Source: Fodinibius sp036381435 (GTDB lineage: Bacteria; Bacteroidota; Rhodothermia; Balneolales; Balneolaceae). Taken from it: a stretch of 64,000 bases of DNA. Each line of letters begins with the position of its first letter. Within the stretch, counting starts at the first letter, position 1. The notes under the pieces were generated by a model, which was not told the DNA's origin, searched no databases, and saw nothing but the letters and a program-made list of their open reading frames with translations. Position numbers and translations under genes: made by a program. The stretch covers positions 146,821 to 210,820 of the forward strand of contig DASVCW010000039.1 in NCBI GenBank assembly GCA_036381435.1, given 5' to 3'. This document shows positions 1 to 9,100 of the stretch, piece by piece.

Positions 1-24
1 TAAGACGCTTCAATAGTACAAAAT

Positions 25-59
25 AAAAAAGAGTTCCGGCCGAAACCGAAACTCTTTTT
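25..59. terminator. Probable bidirectional terminator
   Basis: An 11-bp stem (aagagttccgg against ccgaaactctt, one C-A mismatch) is flanked by an A-run on the left and a T-run on the right. It would end a rightward gene lying before the window and could also stop leftward transcription from the small membrane genes that follow. Confidence 0.6.
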
Positions 60-125
60 GTACATCTGATCACAATCCCTGCTTCTAAATTAAAAAAATA
101 TTCGAAAGATGCTAATTTAAAGACT

Positions 126-407
126 CTAATTTTTTAATTTAGGTGAGCGTTTCCAATCGTGCTTTTGGCGGAAGGCATTTATAATAAACAGAAAGCCTAT
201 TGAACCGATAAAGGCATAGGCTGTCGGCAAATAAAAATTGAAAAAAAATGCCGTTACACCGCCTATCAATGCTCCTAACATGCCGATTAAGATGCTTGGC
301 ACAAGATCAACGGCTAAATCACTTTCGTAGTGAAGGAAATAGCTTACATAGCCTAAAATAAGGCCTATCGTAATCATCCAGAAAATTTGAGCTCCAATAG
401 GTGCCAT
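126..407 (-). CDS. Small membrane protein, paralogue of next gene
   Basis: A 93-aa protein with three hydrophobic segments (about residues 7-25, 35-58 and 62-80) and a basic tail, so probably an inner-membrane protein. Its layout (start IFWMITIGLILG, middle VPSILIGMLGALIGG, end FIGSIGFLFIINAF) follows that of the neighbouring gene at 482-751, so the two are tandem duplicates. The Gly-rich pattern resembles the GlsB/YeaQ/YmgE (transglycosylase-associated) family, but this match is from memory of pattern only. The start follows a good ribosome site (GGCGAGGA). No function is assigned. Confidence 0.6.
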   Translation of the reverse strand: MAPIGAQIFWMITIGLILGYVSYFLHYESDLAVDLVPSILIGMLGALIGGVTAFFFNFYLPTAYAFIGSIGFLFIINAFRQKHDWKRSPKLKN

Positions 408-481
408 AGTTCCTCGCCTTTAGATTAGGATTACACTTACTTAAATCCATTTTAAACCTGCGAGGTTCCCAAATCCGAAAA

Positions 482-751
482 TTAATGGGTGGCTTCGGGG
501 CTGCTTTCGGGCTGATTAAAAACGTTTATGATAAAGAGGATGGCCAGGGTGCCGATAAAGGCAAAAAGCAGTCCGCCCGGTAAACTTAGGCTAATGGTGA
601 TTCCTCCCACAATGAGCGTACCGAGGACGCCGAAAACTATATTCGGCACTATATCAACCGTTGATTTCCACATTACAACCTTTACGAGGGCTCCTGCTAT
701 CATCCCTAAGGTAATGAGCCAGAATATTGTAGCTCCGTTTAAAGCTTCCAT
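482..751 (-). CDS. Small membrane protein, paralogue of preceding gene
   Basis: An 89-aa protein of three hydrophobic segments, clearly related to the 93-aa product at 126-407 (shared IFW-IT-G, VPNI-FGVLGTLI-GG and FIGT-ILFIINVF blocks). It is upstream of that gene on the same strand with a 74-bp gap, so the two may share a transcript. GlsB/YeaQ/YmgE-like architecture is possible. The basic and acidic tails differ between the copies, which is where any functional split would lie. Confidence 0.6.
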   Translation of the reverse strand: MEALNGATIFWLITLGMIAGALVKVVMWKSTVDIVPNIVFGVLGTLIVGGITISLSLPGGLLFAFIGTLAILFIINVFNQPESSPEATH

Positions 752-884
752 TCGTTATTTATTCGCTTTTAGTTATAAATTCTATCACGCAAAAATAACG
801 TTTTTTACTACACTTTAGTACTTTTTTTTGAAGGACTGCCATTTAAAAAAAGTTGCTTATTTTTAGTTAAATAATTGTTGAATT

Positions 885-2000
885 ATGAGCCAATCCAACA
901 TTCGTAAAATCATTCATATTGATATGGATGCTTTTTATGCCTCGGTTGAACAGCGGGATTTTCCTGAATACAGGGGAAAACCGCTGGTTGTAGGGGGTTC
1001 GCCGAATGAACGAGGCGTAGTTGCGGCGGCCAGTTACGAGGTGCGAAAGTTTGGTGTTCATTCCGCGATGCCTTCATCCCGTGCCGTTCGTTTGTGTCCC
1101 CATGTTATTTTTGTGAAGCCGCGCTTTGAAGTGTACCGGCAAGTATCGAATCAAATTAGTGAAATCTTTTTTCAGTTTACCGATCTGGTTGAGCCACTTT
1201 CGCTGGATGAAGCCTATTTGGATGTAACCGAAAACCACATCAACCTGCCGTCTGCTACCCTCATTGCTCAGAAAATTAAACGGCTCATCAAAGAAAAGAC
1301 GGGGTTGACTGCTTCAGCCGGTGTGGCTCATAATAAATTTCTGGCGAAAGTAGCTTCCGATTTGGATAAACCTGACGGACTTTCCGTCATTCTTCCCGAA
1401 GATGCCGGGGAATTTCTGGAGAAGCTGGAAATCGGCGAGTTTCACGGAATCGGGGAGGCTACCGAAACCAAAATGAAATCACTCGATATTCACACCGGAA
1501 AAGATTTAAAGGAATGGACGGAAATTGATCTCGTACAACAATTCGGTAAAACGGGACGGTATTATTACCGGATTGTGCGGGGTGATGACAGGCGCGAAGT
1601 GAAAGCACACCGGATTCGCAAATCAATTGGCAAAGAGCAAACTTTTACCGAAGATGTAGATGATATCAGCTGGATTAACAATTTTTTAACCGAACTGGCG
1701 GGCAAAGTATCCGCGAGCCTGACAAAACGAGATGCCGCGGGAAAAACTGTCACCCTTAAAGTGCGCTATGATGATTTTGAGACCCTGACGCGAAGCATTT
1801 CATTTAATTATTATATCAGTGATGAAGCGGATATTGCCGAAACGGCAAAATCACTGCTGGAGCAAACGCAGGTTGGAGAGCGGAAGGTTCGGCTGCTGGG
1901 TATCACGCTGTCGAACCTTAATTTGAATGAAAAAGGGTATTTTAAGCAGCTTAAACTGCCTTTTGAACAGGCCACGGATTTGCACGGATCAAACGGATGA
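885..2000 (+). CDS. dinB: DNA polymerase IV (Y family)
   Basis: Error-prone translesion polymerase that extends primers past damaged template bases. The 371-aa length is typical. The catalytic palm is intact: HIDMDAFYASVE at residues 11-22 supplies the first metal-binding aspartate (D13), and SLDEAYLD at 106-113 supplies D108/E109. The helix-hairpin-helix thumb (FHGIGEATETKMK) and little-finger domain follow. The C-terminus ends QLKLPFE, close to the beta-clamp-binding pentapeptide QLxLF. No clear LexA operator was seen in the short upstream region. It lies 121 bp ahead of queA on the same strand. Confidence 0.95.
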   Translation: MSQSNIRKIIHIDMDAFYASVEQRDFPEYRGKPLVVGGSPNERGVVAAASYEVRKFGVHSAMPSSRAVRLCPHVIFVKPRFEVYRQVSNQISEIFFQFTDLVEPLSLDEAYLDVTENHINLPSATLIAQKIKRLIKEKTGLTASAGVAHNKFLAKVASDLDKPDGLSVILPEDAGEFLEKLEIGEFHGIGEATETKMKSLDIHTGKDLKEWTEIDLVQQFGKTGRYYYRIVRGDDRREVKAHRIRKSIGKEQTFTEDVDDISWINNFLTELAGKVSASLTKRDAAGKTVTLKVRYDDFETLTRSISFNYYISDEADIAETAKSLLEQTQVGERKVRLLGITLSNLNLNEKGYFKQLKLPFEQATDLHGSNG

Positions 2001-2121
2001 GTTATAAATTATTTCTAAAGTTTTTCACCTTCACTTATTTTATCCCTTTGTTTATTTTTAAGTGATTTAATAGCTAATCAATCCATATAATCTGTTAATC
2101 CGCTAGATCCGTGTTCCCCAA

Positions 2122-3123
2122 ATGAGTTTCACTCTTGATGACTTTGATTTTGATCTTCCGCAAAAACTTATCGCCCAGGAACCCGCACATCCCCGTGATC
2201 ACGCCCGTTTATTGGTTTACGACCGTTCGAACGGAGAGATCATTGATGACTACTTCTATAACCTGCTCGATTATCTTCCCCGTGAAACCACCCTGGTACT
2301 TAATAATAGCAAAGTTGAAAAATGCCGCCTGCTTTTTGATGAAGGCAAGAAGGAGATTTTTGTTCTAAATACAGTCAACGATATTACTGTTCAGGCGCTG
2401 GTTCGTCCCGGAAAGAAGTTTAAGAAAGGAACAACGGTTGAGCTAACAGGTGGAATTTCAGCCCGGGTTTTGGATATTGATGAAGAAGGCATTCGCACAT
2501 TAAAAATGAATCCCGGGCTGGGTGATGAGATTTACAACCAATATAAACATACTCCCTTTCCGCCTTATATTGAGCAAAATGAGTCGCTTTCGGAGGAATA
2601 TCAAACGGTTTACGCGGAGAGCTTAGGCAGCAAAGCTGCTCCCACGGCGGGACTTCATTTTACGGATGAGTTGCTGCGCAACATTCAAAAAAGCGGCATT
2701 ACAAAGGCTGAAGTTACGCTTCATGTGGGATTGGGAACCTTTGCTCCGGTTAAAGCAGAGGCGATTGAAGAGCACAATATGCATTCCGAGTGGTTTGAAC
2801 TTGATTCAACAACGGCAGACCGGCTTAACGAGGCTGAACATATTACTGCCGTTGGAACGACCAGTGTGCGGGTTTTGGAATCATCGGTTCAGCAGCAAAG
2901 TCGCTTCGCCCCGGTTAAAATGGATACCGATATTTTTATTCGTCCCGGTTACGAGTTTAAGGCCGTGGATGCCCTCATCACCAACTTTCACCTGCCTAAA
3001 AGCACTTTATTGATGCTGGTCGCCGCGCTTACCGGCTTCGAAGAGATGAAAAAGATATACCGGCATGCCATTGAACAGGAATACCGGTTTTATTCTTTCG
3101 GCGACGCCATGCTGATTTTATGA
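2122..3123 (+). CDS. queA: tRNA preQ1(34) S-adenosylmethionine ribosyltransferase-isomerase
   Basis: QueA moves the ribosyl part of SAM to 7-aminomethyl-7-deazaguanine in tRNA, making epoxyqueuosine in the queuosine pathway. The 333-aa product has the family blocks: the opening DFDFDLPQKLIAQEPAHPRD, LVLNNSKV near residue 60, AAPTAGLHFT near 175, LHVGLGTFAPVK near 200, TSVRVLES near 250 and ITNFHLPKSTLLMLVAA near the C-terminus. It ends in a palindromic region shared with a convergent gene. Confidence 0.95.
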   Translation: MSFTLDDFDFDLPQKLIAQEPAHPRDHARLLVYDRSNGEIIDDYFYNLLDYLPRETTLVLNNSKVEKCRLLFDEGKKEIFVLNTVNDITVQALVRPGKKFKKGTTVELTGGISARVLDIDEEGIRTLKMNPGLGDEIYNQYKHTPFPPYIEQNESLSEEYQTVYAESLGSKAAPTAGLHFTDELLRNIQKSGITKAEVTLHVGLGTFAPVKAEAIEEHNMHSEWFELDSTTADRLNEAEHITAVGTTSVRVLESSVQQQSRFAPVKMDTDIFIRPGYEFKAVDALITNFHLPKSTLLMLVAALTGFEEMKKIYRHAIEQEYRFYSFGDAMLIL

Positions 3124-3125
3124 GG

Positions 3126-3157
3126 GTTGTAGCCCATCTCTACAGATGGCCTACAAC
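3126..3157. repeat. Palindromic repeat GTTGTAG family, copy 1
   Basis: A hairpin with arms gttgtagcccatct and agatggcctacaac and a 4-nt loop, with one mismatched pair. It belongs to the same family as the copies at 3174-3204 and 4500-4528. It sits just after queA in a convergent interval and could help terminate transcription. Confidence 0.65.
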
Positions 3158-3173
3158 TTACTCCTTAAAAAAA

Positions 3174-3204
3174 GTTGTAGGCCACCTTGAAGGTGGACTA
3201 CAGC
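3174..3204. repeat. Palindromic repeat GTTGTAG family, copy 2
   Basis: A hairpin with arms gttgtaggccacct and aggtggactacagc, 16 bp after copy 1. Together the two make a paired REP-like cluster between the convergent queA and the gene at 3211-3588. Confidence 0.65.
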
Positions 3205-3210
3205 AACACT

Positions 3211-3588
3211 CTACTTCTCCTTATTTTCTTCCTGCTGCATTTGTTGCTTCATACGCTCTTGCAGGTCGTTGCTGTCCACCATTTTTATCTGGTTTTTGAG
3301 TGATGTTGCCAACTCTTCGACATCATCACCGGAAAGAACTTCATCAAGGTTTTCAACGCCTGTTTTTTTAAGCAGATTGTAGATCATTCGGTTGAACAGC
3401 ATCTGCTGAGCTGCAGAACTGAGCTGCATCAACTGCTGCTGGGGAACCTGCGCCCCGGAAAGTTTGACTTTGTTCATCACCGGCTCAAGCAGTTTCTCGA
3501 TTTTTTTTGACATCTGCTTTTCCAGCTCTTGAGCGCCTTCATTGTTTTTGCTTGTTACCTCGTTTCCTGAGGGATCAACTAATTTCAT
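3211..3588 (-). CDS. Hypothetical cytoplasmic protein, helical
   Basis: A 125-aa protein I do not recognise. It has no signal peptide or membrane segment, is strongly helical and Gln/Met-rich, and ends in a charged run (ERMKQQMQQEENKEK). The start has the plausible context MKLVDPSGNEV. It is monocistronic, convergent with queA, and 107 bp downstream of the formyltransferase-like gene on the same strand. Confidence 0.5.
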   Translation of the reverse strand: MKLVDPSGNEVTSKNNEGAQELEKQMSKKIEKLLEPVMNKVKLSGAQVPQQQLMQLSSAAQQMLFNRMIYNLLKKTGVENLDEVLSGDDVEELATSLKNQIKMVDSNDLQERMKQQMQQEENKEK

Positions 3589-3695
3589 AATTTCTTTAAA
3601 CTTAAATATGATTAAATCTAATAATTAATAGCCTTGTAAGATAACCATTTGTGGGCAGAGATTAAATTATAATAGGGTTTAGAATACGAATCACA

Positions 3696-4478
3696 TCAGT
3701 AAAACAGTCGGCGTTCTTTTTGTGCAGGCAGGCGGTGACTGAACCTGCTGATGAAAAAGCCTAAATCTTGTGCAAAGGTACGCTCTTTCGCCCGGTAATT
3801 TCTGCCCATTTGCCGCTGTGGCTTTCCAATGGGCGCTTTTCCTTCACGCTCTATAGTTTGCAGACATTCAACCAGCACCCGGGAAAGTACTTCACTCACT
3901 TTTAATTCAATCATCGTTTCCGATTCTTGCCCCGTAAGTTCGGGGAAAGCATCAGCGATGATATGTCCTGTATCTATACCATCTTCAAGAAAGTGGATAG
4001 ATCCGCCCAGCGCTTCGGCGTCTTTTTTCTTCGCCGCCCAGAAAAGGCCGTCATTACCGCGATAACCGGGAACGATACCGAAATGAACATTGATGCCGCA
4101 CCAATTGGCTTTCTGCAACACTTCGGGCTCTAAAATCGGCGCGCGGCAGGTTATGATGACATCAGGATTTAGATCATCCAGCAATTGTAGTCCCTTTTCA
4201 CGGCCTAATTCAAAATAGGGTATCTCGATCTCCTGCTTGAAATCCGGTTCTGCCGGACCCACTTTCCATTTCGTCATTCGTCGCCGGACCCGGTCTCTAA
4301 ACTGTCGATACCCCCAGGCTAACTTTTCATTTAAAGAAATCTTTTTTTGATGATTTGCCCTGGGATCGGCAACTGAATAAGTGGGATGAATCCAAACGGA
4401 ACCTGGAAACGCATCATTAACGGCTTTCAAAACAGGCCACTCTCTCGGATGTCCGTCGGCTATTAGAACAAGATTCAT
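3696..4478 (-). CDS. Formyltransferase-family protein
   Basis: Has the Rossmann-type formyltransferase fold used by methionyl-tRNA formyltransferase, GAR transformylase and sugar N-formyltransferases. The catalytic triad is visible as N130 and H132 (INVHFGIVPGYRG) and D169 (EDGIDTGHII), numbered from ATG 4478. The C-terminal OB domain of Fmt is absent, and the N-terminal folate-fold half is short and unusual, so this is not the housekeeping Fmt. A sugar or other N-formyltransferase is possible. An in-frame GTG at 4511 lies inside a palindromic repeat and is rejected as the start; ATG 4478 gives 260 aa beginning MNLVLIADGHPREW. Confidence 0.75.
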   Translation of the reverse strand: MNLVLIADGHPREWPVLKAVNDAFPGSVWIHPTYSVADPRANHQKKISLNEKLAWGYRQFRDRVRRRMTKWKVGPAEPDFKQEIEIPYFELGREKGLQLLDDLNPDVIITCRAPILEPEVLQKANWCGINVHFGIVPGYRGNDGLFWAAKKKDAEALGGSIHFLEDGIDTGHIIADAFPELTGQESETMIELKVSEVLSRVLVECLQTIEREGKAPIGKPQRQMGRNYRAKERTFAQDLGFFISRFSHRLPAQKERRLFY

Positions 4479-4499
4479 TGGTGATAGTAGTTTTAGAAC

Positions 4500-4528
4500 G
4501 TTGTAGTCCACCTAAGGTGGACTACAAC
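4500..4528. repeat. Perfect palindromic repeat GTTGTAG family, copy 3
   Basis: Arms of 14 bp (gttgtagtccacct and aggtggactacaac) around a single base form a perfect hairpin. It lies between the formyltransferase and flavin reductase genes, which share a strand. Confidence 0.75.
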
Positions 4529-4572
4529 TTTTCTTCTCTTAAATTGTCTCCCCTCAAGGTAAATAGGATCAA

Positions 4573-5247
4573 TCACTCTTCAAAGACCAGGCTTTCGGCG
4601 TCGGCTCCCAACTCTTTTAAATAGCCGAGCATCGCATCAATAAAAGGCGGCGGGCCACAGACGTAAAAAGGTTGATCAAAATTATCAATCGTGTGTTCCA
4701 GAAATTTCTTATCAATAAAGCCGTTCAGGTTGATGTATTTGTCCGTCGGTTCATCGGTGATTACATTGATGAAATCCGGGCCAAACATGGCTTCAAACTC
4801 GTCTTTCAGGATGATGTCTTGCTCCGTTTTATTCGAAAAAATGAGTTTGTTGCCGTGCATTTCTTCTTCATCCTGGTAAAGACTGCGTAAAATCGCAATA
4901 AAAGGGGTGACTCCTGCTCCCCCCGCCAAAAACACGCCCGGCCCTTTGTATTGAATCGTCCCCCAGGGTTCACGGATGATCAGCCGGTCTTCAATATGCA
5001 GGTTACCCAGTTGATTGGTTACGCCATTGTGCTCTTCATAGATTTTAACAGTGAACTCAAGGTAAGGATCATCAGCAAGCGATGTAAAGGTGAACGGCCT
5101 TTTTTTATCGCGCCAGCCCTCTTTATCAATAGAAACCTCGGTAGCTTGCCCGGGAATAAAGTTATATCTCTGCGGCCTGTCGAAAGTGAATCGCTTAACA
5201 TCATGCGTTACCGGTTCGATATTTCTAATGGTTACGGTGTGACTCAT
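4573..5247 (-). CDS. FAD/NAD(P)-binding ferredoxin-reductase-like oxidoreductase
   Basis: A 224-aa flavoprotein of the ferredoxin-NADP+ reductase superfamily that would pass electrons between NAD(P)H and a partner through FAD. RPFTFTS at 50-56 is the FAD-binding RxxS/T motif, GGAGVTPF at 109-116 binds the nicotinamide/pyrophosphate, and CGPPPF at 197-202 is the NAD(P) motif. There is no 2Fe-2S domain, so the electron partner is a separate protein. It starts at ATG 5247 and is upstream of the formyltransferase-like gene on the same strand, but a palindrome separates them. Substrate unknown. Confidence 0.85.
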   Translation of the reverse strand: MSHTVTIRNIEPVTHDVKRFTFDRPQRYNFIPGQATEVSIDKEGWRDKKRPFTFTSLADDPYLEFTVKIYEEHNGVTNQLGNLHIEDRLIIREPWGTIQYKGPGVFLAGGAGVTPFIAILRSLYQDEEEMHGNKLIFSNKTEQDIILKDEFEAMFGPDFINVITDEPTDKYINLNGFIDKKFLEHTIDNFDQPFYVCGPPPFIDAMLGYLKELGADAESLVFEE

Positions 5248-5471
5248 AAATCTCTTTAATTATTTTGGCTGTTGGATTATATAATGCTTTTTTCTGCCTT
5301 TCCATTCAGATAGCGCATCTTAACATATACAGGAATGCATGGCTGGAAACCGCTCAGGATGGCAGATTTCTTTTAATTTGTAACATTTTGCCTTGGCTTC
5401 CCTCTTGTATATAAAGGCACCTAGCACTATTCGCCTTTATAAATAATAAATGTTACTTAAATCTAACTATT

Positions 5472-6758
5472 ATGAATAGACTTCATCGAAGCATTGGTCT
5501 GACTATGCTTACAACTATTCTGCTTATAACCGCAGGATGCGATATGCTAACGCAGCAGACCAACCGAAAAGAAAAAGCAAATATTACTTCAAATCCAATT
5601 GAAGGGCAATATATTGTTGTTCTAAAGGAGGATGATTCATTCACTACAAGTCATTCTAAGATTAATTATTCCAAGCGGACTATGGCAGACAACGGTGTTA
5701 ATCGCACCGCTGTAATAGAAGCTGCTACTGATCTTATGACTGAGGCAAAAATTAATCCTGAAAAATCAGCATTGCATTACTATAGTCATGCAATTAAAGG
5801 ATTTTCGGTCAAAGCTAATGCAGCCCAGCTGGAAGCATTAAAGAATGACCCGCGTGTTAAATATGTAGAGCCTGACTATAGAGTGTCCCTTCCTCCTTTA
5901 GAGGTTCATGATGCTCCATTACCTCCGGGTCTTTTGCATGCTGATAAAAGCAAACAAAAAAGCGTGGAGGGACAAGACCCAAAAACTAAAGCCATGGCTG
6001 ATTACTTCCCCTGGGGAGTTTCCCGTGTAGGCGGAGCCGTAGATGCTTCCGGTTATTATGCATGGGTGATTGATACCGGTATTGATTTAGATCACTCCGA
6101 TCTTAATGTAAATACCTACTACAGTGCTTCTTTTGTTGACAGCGAACCCAGTCCCGATGATTATAATGGACATGGAACGCACGTTGCCGGTACTATTGGC
6201 GCCGTTTATAACGGCTATGGTGTTGTCGGGGTAGCCGCTAATACCACTTTATTTGCTGTTAAAGTATTAGATGGAAATGGCAGCGGTTCCTATTCCGATG
6301 TTATTGCCGGCCTTGATTATGTTGCCCGGTACGCATACCCGGGTGAAGTGGCTAACCTTAGCTTGGGCGGCCCTCCTTCCGATGCCCTTGACGACGCAGT
6401 ACGAAATTGCGCTGATCAGGGAGTATTAGTGACTTTAGCTGCCGGTAATGACGGTGATAATGCTAACAATTATTCCCCTGCCCGAGTAGAATATCCTAAC
6501 GTTTGGACAGTCTCAGCTATTGATATAAATGATGACTTCGCATCCTTCTCAAATTATGGAAACCCTCCTATTGAATGGGCTTCTCCCGGAGTAGGAGTTT
6601 GGTCTACCTGGAAAGGGGATACCTATAAAAAAATAAGCGGTACTTCTATGGCATCTCCTCATGTTGGCGGCCTTTTAACTACGGGTAGTATCACGGCAGA
6701 CGGCTATGCCAATGGTGATCCGGACGGAAATCCTGATCCGATTTCTTATCGCCAATAG
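5472..6758 (+). CDS. Secreted subtilisin-like serine protease (S8), lipoprotein
   Basis: A 428-aa exported protease. The signal sequence ends at LITAGC (lipid-modified Cys 23). An inhibitor-I9 propeptide covers about 44-138 (GQYIVVLK to VKYVEPDYR), followed by a proteinase-K-type catalytic domain with D201 (VIDTGID), H237 (GHGTHVAG), oxyanion N326 (AAGND) and S392 (GTSMASPH). It ends soon after the catalytic serine, without added domains or a T9SS sorting tail. It is monocistronic and followed by a strong terminator. Confidence 0.92.
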   Translation: MNRLHRSIGLTMLTTILLITAGCDMLTQQTNRKEKANITSNPIEGQYIVVLKEDDSFTTSHSKINYSKRTMADNGVNRTAVIEAATDLMTEAKINPEKSALHYYSHAIKGFSVKANAAQLEALKNDPRVKYVEPDYRVSLPPLEVHDAPLPPGLLHADKSKQKSVEGQDPKTKAMADYFPWGVSRVGGAVDASGYYAWVIDTGIDLDHSDLNVNTYYSASFVDSEPSPDDYNGHGTHVAGTIGAVYNGYGVVGVAANTTLFAVKVLDGNGSGSYSDVIAGLDYVARYAYPGEVANLSLGGPPSDALDDAVRNCADQGVLVTLAAGNDGDNANNYSPARVEYPNVWTVSAIDINDDFASFSNYGNPPIEWASPGVGVWSTWKGDTYKKISGTSMASPHVGGLLTTGSITADGYANGDPDGNPDPISYRQ

Positions 6759-6797
6759 GTTGTTCACATCATAGCATTAAGCTATGACTCATTAATT

Positions 6798-6836
6798 GAA
6801 ACGGTTCCGGTCTGATTTTGGAACCGTTTCTTTTTT
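6798..6836 (+). terminator. Rho-independent terminator after subtilase
   Basis: A perfect 11-bp stem (gaaacggttcc / ggaaccgtttc) with an 11-nt loop is followed by six T residues, 40 bp after the protease stop codon. Confidence 0.9.
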
Positions 6837-6879
6837 AATATTATATCGAACCTGGCTTCTAAAAGACTTTTCGAAACCG

Positions 6880-6978
6880 ATGTCATCCTGAATTTATTTC
6901 AGGATCTACAGTTGAAGCCCGAATTAAATCGTTTAACGTTATTTAGCAACAGATGCTGAAACAAGTTCAGCATGACAT
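6880..6978. repeat. Composite intergenic palindrome (GTCATCCTGAA type)
   Basis: The outer ends atgtcatcctgaa and ttcagcatgacat are complementary apart from one base. Inside lie two local hairpins (cctgaatttatttcagg and gctgaaacaagttcagc). This nested form is common in intergenic repeats of diverse bacteria. It lies between convergent genes. Confidence 0.6.
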
Positions 6979-7000
6979 GATAGTTTTGCAAAGACTCTTC

Positions 7001-7846
7001 TTACTTTAAATGCTCTTCCAAAAAGGCAACCGTTTTCTGCCAGGCGTCTTTAGCAGCCTCTTTCTGATATCGTGTTCCCGATGGATTAGCAAAGGCGTGT
7101 CCTGCCCCTTCATAGATATGAATTGAATTAGTAACTCCTGCTTCATTCAGAGCAGCTTCAAATGCTTTCACCTGCTCCGGCGGAATACCTTCATCCTTAG
7201 CCCCGAAAATTCCCAGTACCGGCATTTCCAGTTTTTCAAGTTGTCCGGCATCGGTTACTAAACGTCCATAATAAATAACCGTAGCATCTATTTTTTCAGG
7301 ATGGGCAAGGGCTGTTTGAAGTGACCATCCGCCGCCAAAGCACCAGCCGATCACCCCAATATTTCTTTCGGCCTGCTTTCGGGTGAGGAAATCATAGGCC
7401 TGAGTTAAGTTGTCAATCGCGTCATCTTTTTGCACCGAGCCGGCATATACTTTGGCGCTATCCGGCGACTCTGCAACCTTGCCGTTATACAGATCAACAG
7501 CCAGTGCCGCGTATCCTTTACTCGCCAGTTTATCGGCCATCATTCGAATATTATCATTTAATCCCCACCACTCATGAATCACAATAATGCCGGGCAAACC
7601 ACCGCTTGCTGTATCGGGCTTAGCTAAATAGCCGGTAATTTCTTCTCCGTTTACCGTGGCATAGACTACTTCTTTACCGGTTACATCCGCCGGTTGATTT
7701 AACTCGGTTGAAGCATTCTCAACCGGTGCATCGCCTTTATGTTCTGTAGCCATTCGTTCAAGATAATCGCTCTCTTTATCTGAGCCGCAGGAAACAGTTA
7801 ATAGCATTAAGCCAACCACTAAAATGAACTTCCCTATATCTTCCAT
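7001..7846 (-). CDS. Dienelactone hydrolase family lipoprotein
   Basis: An alpha/beta hydrolase of the dienelactone hydrolase family, anchored as a lipoprotein (LLTVSC, Cys 20). The triad is C169 (IGWCFGGGW), D218 (GAKDEGIP) and H250 (GAGHAF), with HEWWGLN near residue 91 as the usual oxyanion segment. The catalytic Cys rather than Ser places it in the DLH group. The cell-envelope location and unknown substrate make a general esterase role as likely as dienelactone hydrolysis. It is 108 bp downstream of the sugar dehydrogenase gene on the same strand. Confidence 0.88.
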   Translation of the reverse strand: MEDIGKFILVVGLMLLTVSCGSDKESDYLERMATEHKGDAPVENASTELNQPADVTGKEVVYATVNGEEITGYLAKPDTASGGLPGIIVIHEWWGLNDNIRMMADKLASKGYAALAVDLYNGKVAESPDSAKVYAGSVQKDDAIDNLTQAYDFLTRKQAERNIGVIGWCFGGGWSLQTALAHPEKIDATVIYYGRLVTDAGQLEKLEMPVLGIFGAKDEGIPPEQVKAFEAALNEAGVTNSIHIYEGAGHAFANPSGTRYQKEAAKDAWQKTVAFLEEHLK

Positions 7847-7954
7847 AATCCACTGAATTAGTTATAGTTATACCAGCTAAATAAAAATTCAGCAGAAAAA
7901 GTTGCATAGCGAACTTAGAATAAATCTTAACGGGTGAGCAGTCGGTTCCCGAAA

Positions 7955-9100
7955 TCACTCGTTACTTTTCGGTACGATACGCACAATGCCGTTTCCTTCG
8001 GTAGCAACATAAATATAGCCATCCGGCCCTTGCTTAACATTGCGCACCCGGCCGATTCCCTCAAACAAAATTTTGTCAGCAGTTACGGTATTATCTTCAA
8101 TTTCGCAAAGCACAAGGTAGCGGAATTTTAGCGAGCCGACCAAAAGATCGCCCTTCCAGTCCGGATAGCGCTCACTTGTTACGAAAGTCATTCCCGATGG
8201 AGCGATAGATGGGTCCCAATACCACTCGGGCTGCTCCATGCCGGCACGGGCGGTATCTTCGGCAAACGGTGTTCCATTATAATTGATGCCAAAACTGATT
8301 ACCGGCCAGCCGTAATTTTTCCCTTTTTCAATGATGTTAACCTCATCGCCACCGCGGGGACCATGCTCATGTATCCAGATTTGTCCCGTTTCGGGGTGCA
8401 TTGCCATGCCTTGCGGATTCCGGTGTCCGTAAGAAAAAATAGCTGCTTTTGCCCCGGCTTTATCTACAAAGGGATTATCTTCGGGAATACTTCCGTCATC
8501 ATTTAAGCGATAAATCTTGCCGCCGTCACGGGTAATATCCTGGGGATTTTCATCCCTGTTGCCGCGGTCGCCGATGCTAAAATAAACGTAACCTTCATCG
8601 TCAAACTCAATACGGCTCCCGAAATGTTGTCCCCTGTCAGTGTTAGGGATGGCCTTGTAAAGCACTTCCTGATTAATCAGACTTGTGCGATCATCATTAA
8701 GCTGTGCCCGCATAAGTGCCGTATTAGCGCCTTCCCCTTCGCCCTCAGGGCTGGAATAGGTGATATAAATCCAGCCGTTTTGCTCATAATTTGGATGAAG
8801 CTCGATATCCAGCAGTCCGCCCTGCCCGTTATCCCAAACCTCAGGAATACCTTTGATCGGCTCCTCAACCAGCTTTCCGTCACTGAATAGATATAATTCT
8901 CCGCCTCGATTAGTGATAAGCATCGCTCCATCCGGCAGCCATGCCATTCCCCAGGGAACCGGCACGCCTGTCACTACCGTTTCGGTTGTATATTCTACAC
9001 TTTGAGTTTCATCAGCTTTCGCATCGGACCCTGTTTCCGCGTTGCTGTTGCAAGCCGCAAGAATGATAATAAAGAGGTACAAAAATGGTGATCTTTTCAT
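7955..9100 (-). CDS. PQQ-dependent sugar (glucose/sorbosone-type) dehydrogenase, lipoprotein
   Basis: A six-bladed propeller quinoprotein oxidising aldoses or related sugars outside the cytoplasm, with electrons passing to the respiratory chain. The signal is a lipoprotein type (LAACNS, Cys 17). Family blocks are PWGMAWLPDGAMLITNRGG at the N-terminus, GDRGNRDENPQD for calcium/substrate, FSYGHRNPQGMAMHP, and HEHGPRGGDEVNII, where the soluble glucose dehydrogenase active site lies. The 381-aa length fits. No PQQ synthesis genes are in the window, so the cofactor source is unseen. Confidence 0.88.
   Translation of the reverse strand: MKRSPFLYLFIIILAACNSNAETGSDAKADETQSVEYTTETVVTGVPVPWGMAWLPDGAMLITNRGGELYLFSDGKLVEEPIKGIPEVWDNGQGGLLDIELHPNYEQNGWIYITYSSPEGEGEGANTALMRAQLNDDRTSLINQEVLYKAIPNTDRGQHFGSRIEFDDEGYVYFSIGDRGNRDENPQDITRDGGKIYRLNDDGSIPEDNPFVDKAGAKAAIFSYGHRNPQGMAMHPETGQIWIHEHGPRGGDEVNIIEKGKNYGWPVISFGINYNGTPFAEDTARAGMEQPEWYWDPSIAPSGMTFVTSERYPDWKGDLLVGSLKFRYLVLCEIEDNTVTADKILFEGIGRVRNVKQGPDGYIYVATEGNGIVRIVPKSNE

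Noticed and set aside
3696..4511. Methionyl-tRNA formyltransferase (fmt)
   Set aside because: The catalytic triad is present but the C-terminal Fmt domain is missing and the N-terminal half is atypical. No def gene is nearby.
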